NCBI RefSeq assembly: GCF_905171765.1
Contig: NC_053392.1
Location: 34,259,748-34,323,747 of the forward strand
DNA: 64,000 nucleotides
Direction: 5' to 3'
Origin: Bufo bufo
Lineage: Eukaryota > Chordata > Amphibia > Anura > Bufonidae
The translations under genes were made by a program, and so were the position numbers. Below are positions 22,108-32,728 of this stretch, in pieces; positions within the stretch are counted from its first letter, which is position 1, and each line of letters begins with the position of its first letter. Below the pieces are notes generated by a model. That model was not told where the DNA came from. It saw only the letters and a program-made list of their open reading frames with translations, and ran no database searches.

Positions 22108-22276
22108 CTAAAAGCACGAGGAGTCATTAGATTCAGGAATACCAAAGACTTGGACCTCGCACAACTGCAGGTAGGTGTTCTTTTTTGGCAGGATGATGCT
22201 GACATATTGGCCCACCATGTTGGTGCACTGGAAGGTCTTGGTACCCCCGTTGGGTATAGAGGTGACATCTGCACAG
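22108..22276 (-). CDS. lectin coding exon 3
   Basis: 169 nt with acceptor CTCACAG just before it on the minus strand. It starts by completing a split Ser codon and encodes [12 protein letters not shown]...LCEVQVFG with a short C-terminal extension ending in a TAG stop at 22,110-22,108. Confidence 0.88.
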
Positions 22277-23708
22277 CTGTGAGACACAGAAACAATGGTT
22301 AATAGTCATAGCATCATTATCACTGATGTGTCAGAGCTATAGGGGGTGCAGAAGAAGCAGTCAACAGCAATCCTACAGAGAAGAATGGAACAGCAGCGTG
22401 CATGCCCATTTGCCAGTCCATTCATATTGGGTGAGGCACATGTTCTCCATTCTCATGATAGTTGAGGACCCCAACCAATGAGATAAGGGATGCATTTAAA
22501 AAAAAATCTTGGCACAACCCCATTAAGGTAATTGTAGATCTTTTATTGAGCCTCAAGCTTTGGTGTGTCTTTGCAGCCCAATGGACTATACTTGGTGTTA
22601 GTGTAGACATAGATCAGGTTTGATGGTGGCCCTTTCATGGTTTGGTCCATTCAACAGTTGACCCTAGAAGGGACACATGATGTCTATCTTTGACATAACC
22701 TCTCTCACTGACATGGCTTATCTGATTTACATGAACTCTCTCGTTGACATGAATTTTACAGTTGACATGACCTCTCTCACTGACATAATCTCTTCCATTA
22801 ACATGACCTTTTCCATTGACATGACTTCTCTCGTTGACATGAAATCTCTCATTGGCATAACCTCTCCCACTGACATGAAATATCCCGTTGACTTGACTTC
22901 TCCCGTTGACGTGACTTCTCCCGTTGACGTGACTTCTCCCGTTGACGTGACCTCTCCCGTTGACGTGACCTCTCCCGTTGACGTGACCTCTCCCGTTGAC
23001 GTGACCTCTCCCGTTGACGTGACCTCTCCCGTTGACGTGACCTCTCCCGTTGACGTGACTTCTCCCGTTGACATGACTTCTCCCGTTGACATAACTTCAC
23101 CCACTAACATGACCTCTCCTGATCACATCATCACTCCCATTGACATGTATTCCCCAAATGTTAGGTGTGCCCCCATTCTAGAGTTACAGGTCAGTCCTCA
23201 CCTTGGGTTGTTGTTGCCATTGTTCTCCAGGGAGTTCCCGACCAGGATTTTGGCTCCATTCAGCCTTTCCCCACAGCAGTCTCCTCTGTTAGTGATGATG
23301 ATGTGGGAGATTCTGTGAGGTCTCAGTAGGTCCACCCTCCACCAGGGAGATGCCTCCTGACTGGTACAGGAGCAGGATCCATGATGGAAATTTGAGTTTA
23401 GATTGCCATCTATGGCATTTATGGCAGTGGAGATCCCATTGTATATGGTGGATTGAGTTGCACGACCCTGAAGGGCGACATTTCTGACTGTGTGAGTAAA
23501 AAGAGTGAACAACAGAAGATTAAAGTCCATATTCAGCTGCAGGGTTCGTTACAATGTACTGTATATGTGTCAGTCACCTGTGTGTGTTGAAGAAATGACA
23601 TGACAGGATCTATATATATAAAGGATACAATGTCTGACGGGCATTACCATTCTGAGCAGCAGCTATCCACAGAATGCACAGGAGGGCGGCGCTACGGAGT
23701 AATTCCAT
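22108..23708 (-). CDS. F-type lectin (fucolectin), secreted, three coding exons
   Basis: Fucose-recognising innate-immune lectin, predicted secreted. The coding sequence joins 23,708-23,648, 23,487-23,202 and 22,276-22,108: 516 nt, 171 residues plus stop. All introns have GT...AG ends (donor ATG|GTAATG, acceptor CACACAG, donor AAG|GTGAGG, acceptor CTCACAG), and phases agree at both junctions. Residues 1-18 form a signal peptide (hydrophobic core [10 protein letters not shown]). The domain shows ATQST, INAIDGN (43-49), PWWRVDL (68-74), [10 protein letters not shown] (86-95), [13 protein letters not shown] VGNSLENNG (103-111) and LCEVQVFG (154-161). R88, D90 and R95 fit the family signature HX26RXDX4R. 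C91-C92 match the adjacent-cysteine disulfide. The signature His position (61) is Cys, so sugar binding may be altered. A TATA box and a noncoding first exon lie upstream. It is the only host gene I can support here. Confidence 0.9.
22686..23155. repeat. 18-bp minisatellite in lectin intron 2
   Basis: About 26 units around CTCTCCCGTTGACGTGAC. The central units (22,880-23,060) are nearly identical and outer ones diverged. The unit is a multiple of three, so it stays open on both strands (TSPVDV on plus, TSTGEV on minus), but it lies between exons 2 and 3 and is not coding. Confidence 0.9.
23202..23487 (-). CDS. lectin coding exon 2
   Basis: 286 nt with the acceptor ACTCACACAG before and the donor CCAAG|GTGAGG after. 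It encodes residues 21-116, most of the F-type fold including the RGDCCGER binding motif. Confidence 0.9.
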
Positions 23709-23721
23709 ATTCCGATGTGAT
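23648..23721 (-). CDS. lectin exon with start codon and signal peptide
   Basis: Coding starts at the ATG at 23,708. A splice acceptor (CTTTGTGTAG) ends at 23,722, giving 13 nt of 5' untranslated sequence in this exon. The donor ATG|GTAATG closes it at 23,648. It encodes [20 protein letters not shown], a clear secretion signal. Confidence 0.85.
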
Positions 23722-24256
23722 CTACACAAAGCAATAACATAGTATTCATACAACCAATAGATTCCACAGATGCCAAAAAAGGCCATCATTATAGGTTTTA
23801 CATAGGACTGCAGGTACAGTGCACAACTACAACCCCCAATAGTCCAAGCAGATCGCCATGTGTGGGCTTAAAAATGACCCACTGAACTGCACATTGATTG
23901 CATTGTCTATTGGAGCCTACGGAAATCTGAAATCTCATTAGCTGTTATTCTGCTCTCCATGATTTACACTGCAGCTTTGCAAGTCCGCTCTGATTAATCA
24001 ACCTGGCTATTTTGACTACTGAACTCTGACTATAGTCTGAGGTTCATCAGTAGCTTAGACTATTCTCCGTCCCTCCACCATGATTTATACTGCAGCAGAA
24101 GCAGACTATAAATACTTAGAGGGTTGACTTCCATTACATCACGGGCAGAATGATTGCAATCTGCTGTTTTCTACCCATTCTTCTAATTGCGTCTGCCTTA
24201 TAGCCAGATCATTTAAATGATACGTTCAGCTCTGCTACATCTAAATATTCTCTTAC

Positions 24257-24283
24257 CTTTGAGCCGGAGCGTCGTCGTGAGCC
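24257..24283 (-). other. probable noncoding first exon of the lectin gene
   Basis: On the minus strand a TATA box at 24,313-24,307 is followed after about 25-30 bases by a short segment ending in a strong donor CAAAG|GTAAGAG (24,257/24,256). The 5' limit is set only by the usual TATA-to-start distance. Splicing to the acceptor at 23,722 would give an intron of about 535 bases. Confidence 0.55.
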
Positions 24284-24306
24284 TGGACCGAAGAAGGTAA
24301 AGGTGC

Positions 24307-24313
24307 TTTTATA
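24307..24313 (-). promoter_or_regulatory. TATA box upstream of the lectin gene
   Basis: TATAAAA on the minus strand within CCTTATAAAAGC, placed suitably ahead of the splice donor at 24,257. Confidence 0.55.
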
Positions 24314-24315
24314 AG

Positions 24316-24711
24316 GAAGCACCTGCGGTCACCTGACCAGTCAGACCTCCTGGGTATAATGCCGCCATACTACATTATATTGATTTGCGTAGATGTAATG
24401 AATGGAGCGAATGTTGACACAAACCTCGCCGTGATGAATGTGGTCAGTCATCTATCACTGGTTCTTATGTGTTACGGCCACTGATCCCATCATAAAAACC
24501 CAGAGGGGTGAGATGGAGGTTATCTGTAACATACCAGACGCCCTCTCTGCCAATATATGTGCCTTCTAACTACTACCCCCCAGCGTGCTTTACAGGTTTC
24601 GCTGCATTGTAAATCAAAGTACAATCTAAACTGGAATTTACCTTGAACTTTTATTTACAATAATCCACAGTTTAATGTGAACTTCCACAGTCCTCTGCTT
24701 CCCTTCACACA
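24316..24711. other. lectin upstream region, no feature recognised
   Basis: About 400 bases between the TATA box and a Tc1-like remnant. It may contain promoter-proximal elements; none is specific enough to call. Confidence 0.35.
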
Positions 24712-24713
24712 TA

Positions 24714-25515
24714 CTGAGCCTTGAAAAAGTATTCACACCCTTGAACTTTTCCACATTTTTTCACGTTACACCCACAAACTTAGATGTATTTTATTGGGAT
24801 TGTTTGTGACAGACCAGAGATCAGCAACCTCCAGCTGTTCTGAAACTACAACTCCCAGAATCCTCCTTTAGAACAGCCGAACAAGTGTGTACGCTGGGAG
24901 TTGTAGTTCCACAAGCACCCGGAGTGCCGAAGGTTGCTGATCCCTGTGATAGACCAACACAAAGTAGCAAGTATGTGTGAAGTGAAAAGAAAATGATACA
25001 AGGTTTTCAAAATGTTTAATAAATAAACATCTGGGAAGTGTGGTGTGCATTAGTATTCAGCCCCCCGAGTCAGTGCTTTGTAGGACCACCTTTCACTTCA
25101 AATACAGCTGCTTGGCTTTTGGGGGATGTCTCTACTTTACACATCTAGAGGCTGAAATTTTTGCCCATTCTTCTTCGCACTCAGTCAGATTGGATGGAGA
25201 ACGTCTGTGAACCGTAATTTTCACGTCTTGTCACAGATTCTCAGTGGGATTTAGGTCTTGACTGTGACGTGGCCATTCTAACACATGAATATGCTTTGAT
25301 CTAAACCGTTCAATTGTATCTCTGGCTGGATGTTTAGGGTCATTGTCCTTCTGGAAGGTGAACCTCCGCCCCAGTCTTAAGTCTTTTGCAGCCTCTACCA
25401 AGTATTTCAGGATTGCCCTGTATTTAGCTCCATCCATCTTCCCATCAACTCTGACCAGCTTCTCCGTCCCTGCTGAAGAAAATCTTCTCCACAGTATGAT
25501 GCTGCCACCACAATG
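24714..25515 (-). mobile_element. Tc1-like transposon, 3' half, split by a MITE
   Basis: The left end has a Tc1-type terminal sequence (GCCTTGAAAAAGTATTCACA) next to TA at 24,712-24,713. Minus-strand transposase pieces cover the C-terminal catalytic region, e.g. MDGAKYRAILKYL, FQKDNDPKH (second D) and DLNPTENL (E), with 34 residues between D and E as in DD34E Tc1 enzymes. The N-terminal half is missing: it stops near 25,515 beside the 48-bp satellite. Frameshifts are present. A 132-bp MITE interrupts it. Confidence 0.75.
24815..24946. mobile_element. 132-bp hAT-type MITE inside the Tc1-like remnant
   Basis: Ends CAGAGATCAGCAACC and GGTTGCTGATCCCTG are inverted. Flanks TGACAGAC (24,807-24,814) and TGATAGAC (24,947-24,954) make an 8-bp target duplication with one change. 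The inside holds CTACAACTCCCAG and its inverse CTGGGAGTTGTAG, so it folds back. Confidence 0.75.
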
Positions 25516-25535
25516 TTAGAAATATAGCCACCACT

Positions 25536-27010
25536 ATATGGAGTTTCGGAGATTACCGCATACAGATATATACAGTCACCACTAGAGGGAGCTCAGGAGA
25601 TTACTACATACAGATATATACAGCCACCACTAGAGGGAGCTCAGGAGATTACTGCATACAGATATATACAGCCACCACTAGAGGGAGCTCAGGAGATTAC
25701 TGCATACAGATATATACAGCCACCACTAGAGGGAGCTCAGGAGATTACTGCATACAGATATATACAGCCACCACTAGAGGGAGCTCAGGAAATTACTGCA
25801 TACAGATATATACAGTCACCACTAGAGGGAGCTCAGGAGATTACTGCATACAGATATACACAGTCACCACTAGAGGTAGCTCAGGAGATTACTGCATATA
25901 GATATATACAGCCACCACTAGAGGGAGCTCAGAAGATTACTGCATACAGATATATACAGCCACCACTAGAGGGAGCTCAGGAGATTACTACATACAGATA
26001 TATACAGCCAGCACTAGAGGGAGCTCTGGAGATTACTACATACAGATATATACAGCCAGCACTAGAGGGAGCTCTGGAGATTACTGTATACAGATATATA
26101 CAGCCAGCACTAGAGGGAGCTCTGGAGATTACTGCATACAGATATATACAGTCACCACTAGAGGGAGCTCAGGAGATTACTACATACAGATATATACAGC
26201 CACCACTAGAGGGAGCTCAGGAGACTACTGCATACAGATATGTACAGTCACCACTAGAGGGAGCTCAGGAGAGTACTGCATACAGATATATACAGCCACC
26301 ACTAGAAGGAGCTCAGGAGATTACTGCATACAGATATATACAGCCACCACTAGAGAGAGCCCAGGAGATTACTGCATACAGATATATACAGCCACCATTA
26401 GAGAGAGCTCAGAAGATTACTGCATACAGATATATACAGCCACCACTAGAGGGAGCTCAGGAGATTGCTGCATACAGATATATACAGCCACCACAAGAGG
26501 GAGCTTAGCAGATTACTGCATACAGATATATACAGCCACCACTAGAGGGAGCTCAGGAGATTACTACATACAGATATATACAGCCACCACTAGAGGGAGC
26601 TCAGGAGATTACTGCATACAGATATATACAACCACAACTAGAGGGAGCTCAGGAGATTACTGCATACAGATATATATACAGCCACCAGTAGAGGGAGCTC
26701 AGGAGATTACTGCATACAGATATATATGGCCACCACTAGAGGGAGCTCAGGGGATTACTGTATACAGATATATACGGCCACCACTAGAGGGAGCTCAGGA
26801 GATTACTGTATACAGATATATACAGCCACCACTAGAGGGAGCTCAGGAGATTACTATATACAGATATATACGGCCACCACTAGAGGGAGCTCAGGGGATT
26901 ACTGTATACAGATATATACGGCCACCACTAGAGGGAGCTCAGGAGATTACTGCATACAGATATATATAGCCACTACTAGAGGGAGCTCAGGAGATTACTG
27001 TATACAGATA
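25536..27010 (+). repeat. 48-bp satellite array, left half
   Basis: About 31 units of GAGATTACTGCATACAGATA then TATACAGCCACCACTAGAGG then GAGCTCAG. It is interrupted at 27,011 by a Tc1-like transposon and continues after 28,060. 48 bp is 16 codons, so long frames arise but are not genes. Confidence 0.92.
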
Positions 27011-28060
27011 CACTCACCTAAAGAATTATTAGGAACACCTGTTCTATTTCTCATGAATGCAATTATCTAGTCATCCAATCACATGGCAGTTACTTCAATG
27101 CATTTAGGGGGGTGCTCCTGGTCAAGACAATCTCCTGAACTCCAAACTGAATGTCAGAATGGGAAAGAAAGGTGATTTAAGCAATTTTGAGCGTGGCATG
27201 GTTGTTGGTGCCAGACGGGCCGGTCTGAGTATTTCACAATCTGCTCAGTTACTGGGATTTTCACGAACAACCATTTCTAGGGTTTACAAAGAATGGTGTG
27301 AAAAGGGAAAAACATCCAGTATGCGGCAGTCCTGTGGGCAAAAATGCCTTGTTGATGCTAGAGGTCAGAGGAGAATGGGCCGACTGATTCAAGCTGATAG
27401 AAGAGCAACGTTGACTGAAATAACCACTCGTTACAACCGAGGTATGCAGCAAAGCATTTGTGAAGCCACAACACGCACAACCTTGAGGCGGATGGGCTAC
27501 AACAGCAGAAGACCCCACCGGGTACCACTCATCTCCACTACAAATAGGAAAAAGAGGCTACAATTTGCACGAGCTCACCAAAATTGGACTGTTGAAGACT
27601 GGAAAAATGTTGCCTGGTCTAATGAGTCTCGATTTCTGTTGAGACATTCAAATGGTAGAGTCCGAATTTGGCGTAAACAGAATGAGAACATGTATCCATC
27701 CTCTGATGGCTACTTCCAGCAGGATAATGCACCGAGTCACAAAGCTCGAATCATTTCAAATTGGTTTCTTGAACATGACAATGAGTTTACTGTACGAAAA
27801 TGGCCCCCACAGTCACCAGATCTCAACCCAATAGAGAATCTTTGGGATGTGGTGGAACGGGAGCTTCGTGCCCTGGATGTGCATCCCTCAAATCTCCATC
27901 AACTGCAAGATGCTATCCTATCAATATGGGCCAACATTTCTAAAGAATGCTAACAGCACCTTGTTGAATCAATGCCACGTAGAATTAAGGCAGTTCTGAA
28001 GGCAAAAGGGGGTCCAACACCGTATTAGTATGGTGTTCCTAATAATTCTTTAGGTGAGTG
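27011..28060 (+). mobile_element. Tc1-like transposon with DD36E spacing, complete ends
   Basis: Terminal repeats CACTCACCTAAAGAATTATT and AATAATTCTTTAGGTGAGTG are exact inverts. They are flanked by TA at 27,009-27,010 and 28,061-28,062. The 1,050-bp element sits inside a single 48-bp satellite unit, so the array was present before it inserted. It is shorter than an autonomous copy because the transposase has an internal deletion. Confidence 0.92.
27159..27953 (+). pseudogene. Tc1-like transposase, deleted and mutated
   Basis: 264-residue frame. N-terminal helix-turn-helix regions (residues about 10-50 and 65-115) are followed by the DDE domain. The first catalytic position reads WSNES (N155) where the family has WSDES. 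The second Asp is D189 (QQDNAPSH) and the third Glu is E226 (DLNPIENLW), with 36 residues between D189 and E226. Between residues about 177 and 180 several dozen residues normally present between the first and second catalytic positions are missing. A TAA at 27,951-27,953 cuts off the C-terminus, while homologous sequence continues in frame to about 28,028. Each lesion alone would inactivate it. Confidence 0.88.
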
Positions 28061-30160
28061 TATACACAGCCACCACTAGAGGGAGCTCAGGAGATTACTG
28101 CATACAGATATATACAGCCACCACTAGGGGGAGCTCAGGAGAGTACTGCATACAGATATATACAGCCACCACTAGAGGGAGCTCAGGAGAGTACTGCATA
28201 CAGATATATACAGCCACCACTAGAAGGAGCTCAGGAGATTACTGCATACAGATATATGCAGCCACCACTAGAGGGAGCTCAGGAGATTACTGCATACAGA
28301 TATATGCAGCCACCACTAGAAGGAGCTCAGGAGATTACTGCATACAGATATATGCAGCCACCACTAGAGGGAGCTCAGGAGAGTACTGCATACAGATATA
28401 TACAGCCACCACTAGAGGGAGCTCAGGAGAGTACTGCATACAGATATATATACAGCCACCACTAGAAGGAGCTCAGGAGATTACTGCATACAGATATATA
28501 CAGCCACCACTAGAGGGAGCTCAGGAGATTACTGCATACAGATATATACAGCCACCACTAGAGGGAGCTCAGGAGAGTACCGCATACAGATATATACAGC
28601 CACCACTAGAGGGAGCTCAGGAGCTTACTCCATACAGATATATACAGCCACCACTAGAGGGAGCTCAGGAGATTACTGCATACAGATATATACAGCCACC
28701 ACTAGAGGGAGCTCAGGAGATTACAGCATACAGATATATACAGCCACCACTAGAGGGAGCTCAGGAGATTACTGCATACAGATATATACAGCCACCACTA
28801 GAGGGAGCTCAGGAGATTACTGCATACAGATATATACAGACACCACTAGAGGGAGCTCATGAGATTACCGTATATAGATATATACAGCCACCACTAGAGG
28901 GAGCTCAGGAGATTACTGCATACAGATATATACAGCCACCACTAGAGGGAGCTCAGGAGAGTACCGCATACAGATATATACAGCCACCACTAGAGGGAGC
29001 TCAGGAGCTTACTCCATACAGATATATACAGCCACCACTAGAGGGAGCTCAGGAGATTACTGCATACAGATATATACAGACACCACTAGAGGGAGCTCAG
29101 GAGATTACCGTATATAGATATATACAGCCACCACTAGAGGGAGCTCAGGAGATTACTGCATACAGATATATACAGCCACCACTAGAGGGAGCTCAGGAGA
29201 GTACCGCATACAGATATATACAGCCACCACTAGAGGGAGCTCAGGAGCTTACTCCATACAGATATATACAGCCACCACTAGAGGGAGCTCAGGAGATTAC
29301 TGCATACAGATATATACAGACACCACTAGAGGGAGCTCAGGAGATTACCGTATATAGATATATACAGCCACCTCTAGAGGGAGCTCAGGAGATTACTGCA
29401 TACAGATATATACAGCCACCACTAGAGGGAGCTCAGGAGCTTACTCCATACAGATATATACAGCCACCACTAGAGGGAGCTCAGGAGATTACTGCATACA
29501 GATATATACAGACACCACTAGAGGGAGCTCAGGAGATTACCGTATATAGATATATACAGCCACCACTAGAGGGAGCTCAGGAGATTACTGCATACAGATA
29601 TATACAGCCACCACTAGAGGGAGCTGAGGAAATTACTGCATACAGATATATACAGCCACCTCTAGAGGGAGCTCAGGAGATTACTAAATGCAGATATATA
29701 CAGCCACCACTAGAGGGAGCTTAGGAGATTACTACATACAGATATATACAGCCACCACTAGAGGGAGCTCAGGAGATTACTGCATACAGATATATACAGC
29801 CACCACTAGAGGGAGCTCAGGAGATTACTATATACAGATATATACAGCCACCACTAGAGGGAGCTCAGGAGATTACTGCATACAGATATATACAGCCTCC
29901 ACTAGAGGGAGCTCAGGAGATTACTGCATACAGATATATATATACAGCCACCACTAGAGGGAGCTCAGGAGCTTACTCCATACAGATATATACAGCCACC
30001 ACTAGAGGGAGCTCAGGAGATTACTGCATACAGATATATACAGACACCACTAGAGGGAGCTCAGGAGATTACCGTATATAGATATATACAGCCACCACTA
30101 GAGGGAGCTCAGGAGATTACCGTATATAGATATATACAGCCACCACTAGGAGGGAATCAC
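28061..30160 (+). repeat. 48-bp satellite array, right half, with 240-bp higher-order repeat
   Basis: Continuation of the array, about 43 units. From about 28,560 to 29,560 variant units (GTACCGCATAC, CTTACTCCATAC, TATACAGACACC, TTACCGTATATAG) recur in a fixed order every five units. The blocks 28,921-29,160 and 29,161-29,400 are almost identical. The last units (30,140-30,225) decay. Confidence 0.92.
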
Positions 30161-30224
30161 TAAATACACATACATAAAACCTCCACTAGGAGGTGCTCAC
30201 TACATACGCATGTATACAGCCACC

Positions 30225-30349
30225 TTCCTTATTAATGTTTTTTTAATAATTTTTATCCGATATTTAAATGGAAAATATAAAAGTTATGGCTATTGGAACG
30301 TGGGGAGGGAAAATCAAAAATGAAAAAAGGCCTTGTCTTTAGGGGGTTA
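30225..30349. mobile_element. end fragment of a piggyBac-type MITE
   Basis: Ends TTGTCTTTAGGGGGTTAA and contains TTATGGCTATTGGAACG. This parallels the right end of the 18,062 element (GTTATAGCTCTTGGAACG ... GGTCACTAAGGGGTTAA). The left end is missing. Confidence 0.5.
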
Positions 30350-31640
30350 AAAACATAGGACCTTAGCATATGCCAGTCTTGATAGGGCCTGCGCTGCTGG
30401 AGGAAGCTGAATTATAAATTATATGTGCAGTGGCCAGGTTCAGGGTGCCCTCAATGCAACACCGGGTCCCCCCAACACTATTCAGCTGTCACCATGTGTT
30501 GCGGCTCTCTGGAAGGGAAGGGAAGGCATGGTGCACCCTAATGGTAAATACAGTAAATGCAGAGAATCAGGGTCTAAAGTAAACCAGTGTGCTTATTTAC
30601 TGGAGGAGCTCAAGTGCAAATGAATAAAGGCAGTGCACTGCGCTGGCTTCTCCAATCTCTGTGGTAGCAGAAGGCTCTGTGCTGTCCCTCTCTCTCTCAG
30701 AATGCTGGTACCTTGGTCAAAGACTGGTGGCCCAGGGTCTGTGGCTCAATTGTGCGGTTGGCTCCTTGGTCAATGGGCTGAAGTGATAACCCAGGGTCTG
30801 TGGCAGAGTGACCCCATCTCAGCATTTTCTCCTGGTCCCTCATACAGTCTGGCAGAGTCTCTTCTACTAAGCACTGGTCTCTATCTGAAGACAAGTTTTA
30901 AGGCCAATATGTTGGCCTGTATTTGTGGGAGGGGCCTATTGCCCTTATAACCGGCGCATTACCATGGGGGAGCAGCGCTTCGTTCCGAGCGTTCTCCTGT
31001 ACTTCCGGTCACGTGGTTGTGAGTGCGTTTTTCGGCGGTGAGCAGCCTTGGTGGTAAGTAGCCGCGGTGGCGTCCCTCGTTCCCCTAGTCCGGCCGGCAG
31101 TGTCGGCTCCTATGGTAAGGTGGAGCATCACTGCACCGGAGCGGCCGGTCTGGAAGTCTCGTTCGCCTTCCCACGTGACCGGCGCGTTAGGGTGCAGGAG
31201 TCAGCGAGACTCTGTGTCTTAGTTCAGGAAGAGAAGGGGAGGGGGGGAGAAGTCAGCTGCAGAGGAACGGAGGCAGCTCATGAGCCCCCGACCATCTGTA
31301 ATAGGATAACTTAGAAGGCAGCGATGCAGTATACATGATACACCAGGGTGTACAATATCAGGCCCTGTTCACACCACATTACTGGCCTCCACTAGACATA
31401 TGGTACATGCTAGTAGATTTCCCAATGTGTACCCTCTGTGCCCATAGGCTCCCATGTTAGAGAAATGCATGCTGCATAGTATGGATTGGCTTAGTCTATT
31501 GTGCTGACTAAATTGTACTAATAAACGTGGGGGGTCCTGGGGCTCCGCTGACTTCTAGGGCAAGTTAGCTGCACCCAGTTATTGTCCAGTGTTACATTCA
31601 TTGGTGATATTGTCCTGTTTAAAGCTACTATAAATAAAAA
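30350..31640. other. unassigned sequence
   Basis: About 1.3 kb without a recognised gene or repeat. 30,950-31,310 is GC-richer and CpG-containing, and could be a promoter-like remnant, but no exon or splice signal could be tied to it. Confidence 0.35.
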
Positions 31641-31665
31641 AAAAATAAAAAAAAAAAAAAATGGG

Positions 31666-31721
31666 AAATTATATATAGGTTTACTTATACGTTTATATAT
31701 AGGTTTACTTATACGTTTTTA
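31666..31721 (+). repeat. 26-bp tandem duplication
   Basis: The phrase TTATATATAGGTTTACTTAT followed by ACGTTT occurs twice in tandem, after a long A-run (31,636-31,660). Confidence 0.75.
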
Positions 31722-32083
31722 TTCTTCCTGAAATGTCTGGCACGGGCCGCTAGGCAGGGATCAACGTGCTGTTGATAAATGTATTAGGTCGTACGTTCAT
31801 TAGGCTCATGCACAATTTCGTTTGCTTTAGTACGTTCCTCATGATAAGGAAATATATGTTTTAATATGGGCAGGTTTCTCGGTTGGTCCATTTTTGGATT
31901 TCTCAGAGTCTCTTTTTTCGGACGACATTGGTAAGCCTTCTAGTCATAAACCTTCACTGGTCACGGTTTCTTTTCGGAGCTTCTAGATATCTGGTCCATG
32001 GTATCAGTCAAGTGATGGTGATGGTATCAGTCAAGTCGCTGTTCCCAGATACCATTAAACACGTGTTGTGTTCCACAGCTATT

Positions 32084-32728
32084 ATGTCTCACGGGTCTGA
32101 CATTGTGGATGCTTCTGTGGAAGAAAATGGGTCTAGGATGTCGGAATCCGGCAGAGTTCCTTCACTACAGAACTGGACTATCTCAAGACTCATATCAGAA
32201 TTAACTAGGAGGGGTATTCCTTTCCCGGCTACGGCACGAAAGGCGGAACTTTATCATCGTCTTTTAGTGACGGCCCCTGCTCAGTTATATCAGGAGGAGG
32301 TGTCTATGGTCACGGTCCAGACTTCGTTATCCCAGCTGCATGCTATGTTGAATAATGTCACAACTTCTTTAACAAACATGCAAGCAAGGTTGGAGTCAGT
32401 GGAGTCTAGGGTGACGGCCATGTCCAGCTCATCTCCGGAGGTGTCAACCGCAGTTGTACCTGTAGCAAGTACGTTTGGTGGTATTGCTAGTTCACCTAAT
32501 GTCACTCCGGCACATTTTATCCCTCCCACTATCAAGAAAGATATCTTGGAGGGTAGGGATGTGAATCTGGCGTCTCGCGATTTGTCTGAGAATAGAGTCA
32601 TTGCGCGTGGTGATGTGTCTGTTATTCTCAAGAGTCGGGATCATAGATTGAATAGGAAATTGACCATCCCCGAATTTGTATTGGCTTTCAGCCTTATTCG
32701 GGGATGTCGTGTGCTCCACCCGACCTGA
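32084..32728 (+). pseudogene. DIRS-order Gag-like protein, N-terminal part
   Basis: Open from 31,883; the Met at 32,084 is a plausible start. An early segment (32,171-32,266) reads LQNWTISRLISELTRRGIPF...ARKAELYHRLL, which fits a SAP-type helix-extended-helix nucleic-acid-binding motif. A probable coiled-coil stretch follows (LNNVTTSLTNMQARLESVES). The frame stops at 32,728 but homologous sequence continues in another frame (32,752-32,918), up to the MITE insertion point. After the MITE come a CX2CX4HX4C knuckle (CSSCQSIFHSSEWC, 33,639-33,680) and a Cys/His-rich ICNN...NYGQCRLLHIC segment. The last is typical of this class of Gag. Confidence 0.65.

Noticed and set aside
22677..23318. A 213-residue plus-strand frame with a repeated TSPVDV and a 127-residue minus-strand frame with TSTGEV
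   Set aside because: They cover the intron 2 minisatellite and part of lectin exon 2 on the wrong strand or frame; the lectin splice structure explains the region better.
26726..27070. A 114-residue repeat frame ending in the Tc1 terminal repeat
   Set aside because: Satellite read-through into a transposon end; not a gene.
28054..29724. A 556-residue plus-strand frame of 16-residue repeats
   Set aside because: It lies in the 48-bp satellite. The unit is exactly 16 codons, so the frame stays open by chance. There is no start context, domain or codon bias, and several frames are open in the same array.
30950..31314. GC-rich segment as a CpG-island promoter of a host gene
   Set aside because: No exon with splice signals or homologous protein was found next to it; what follows is an A-run and a retrotransposon.
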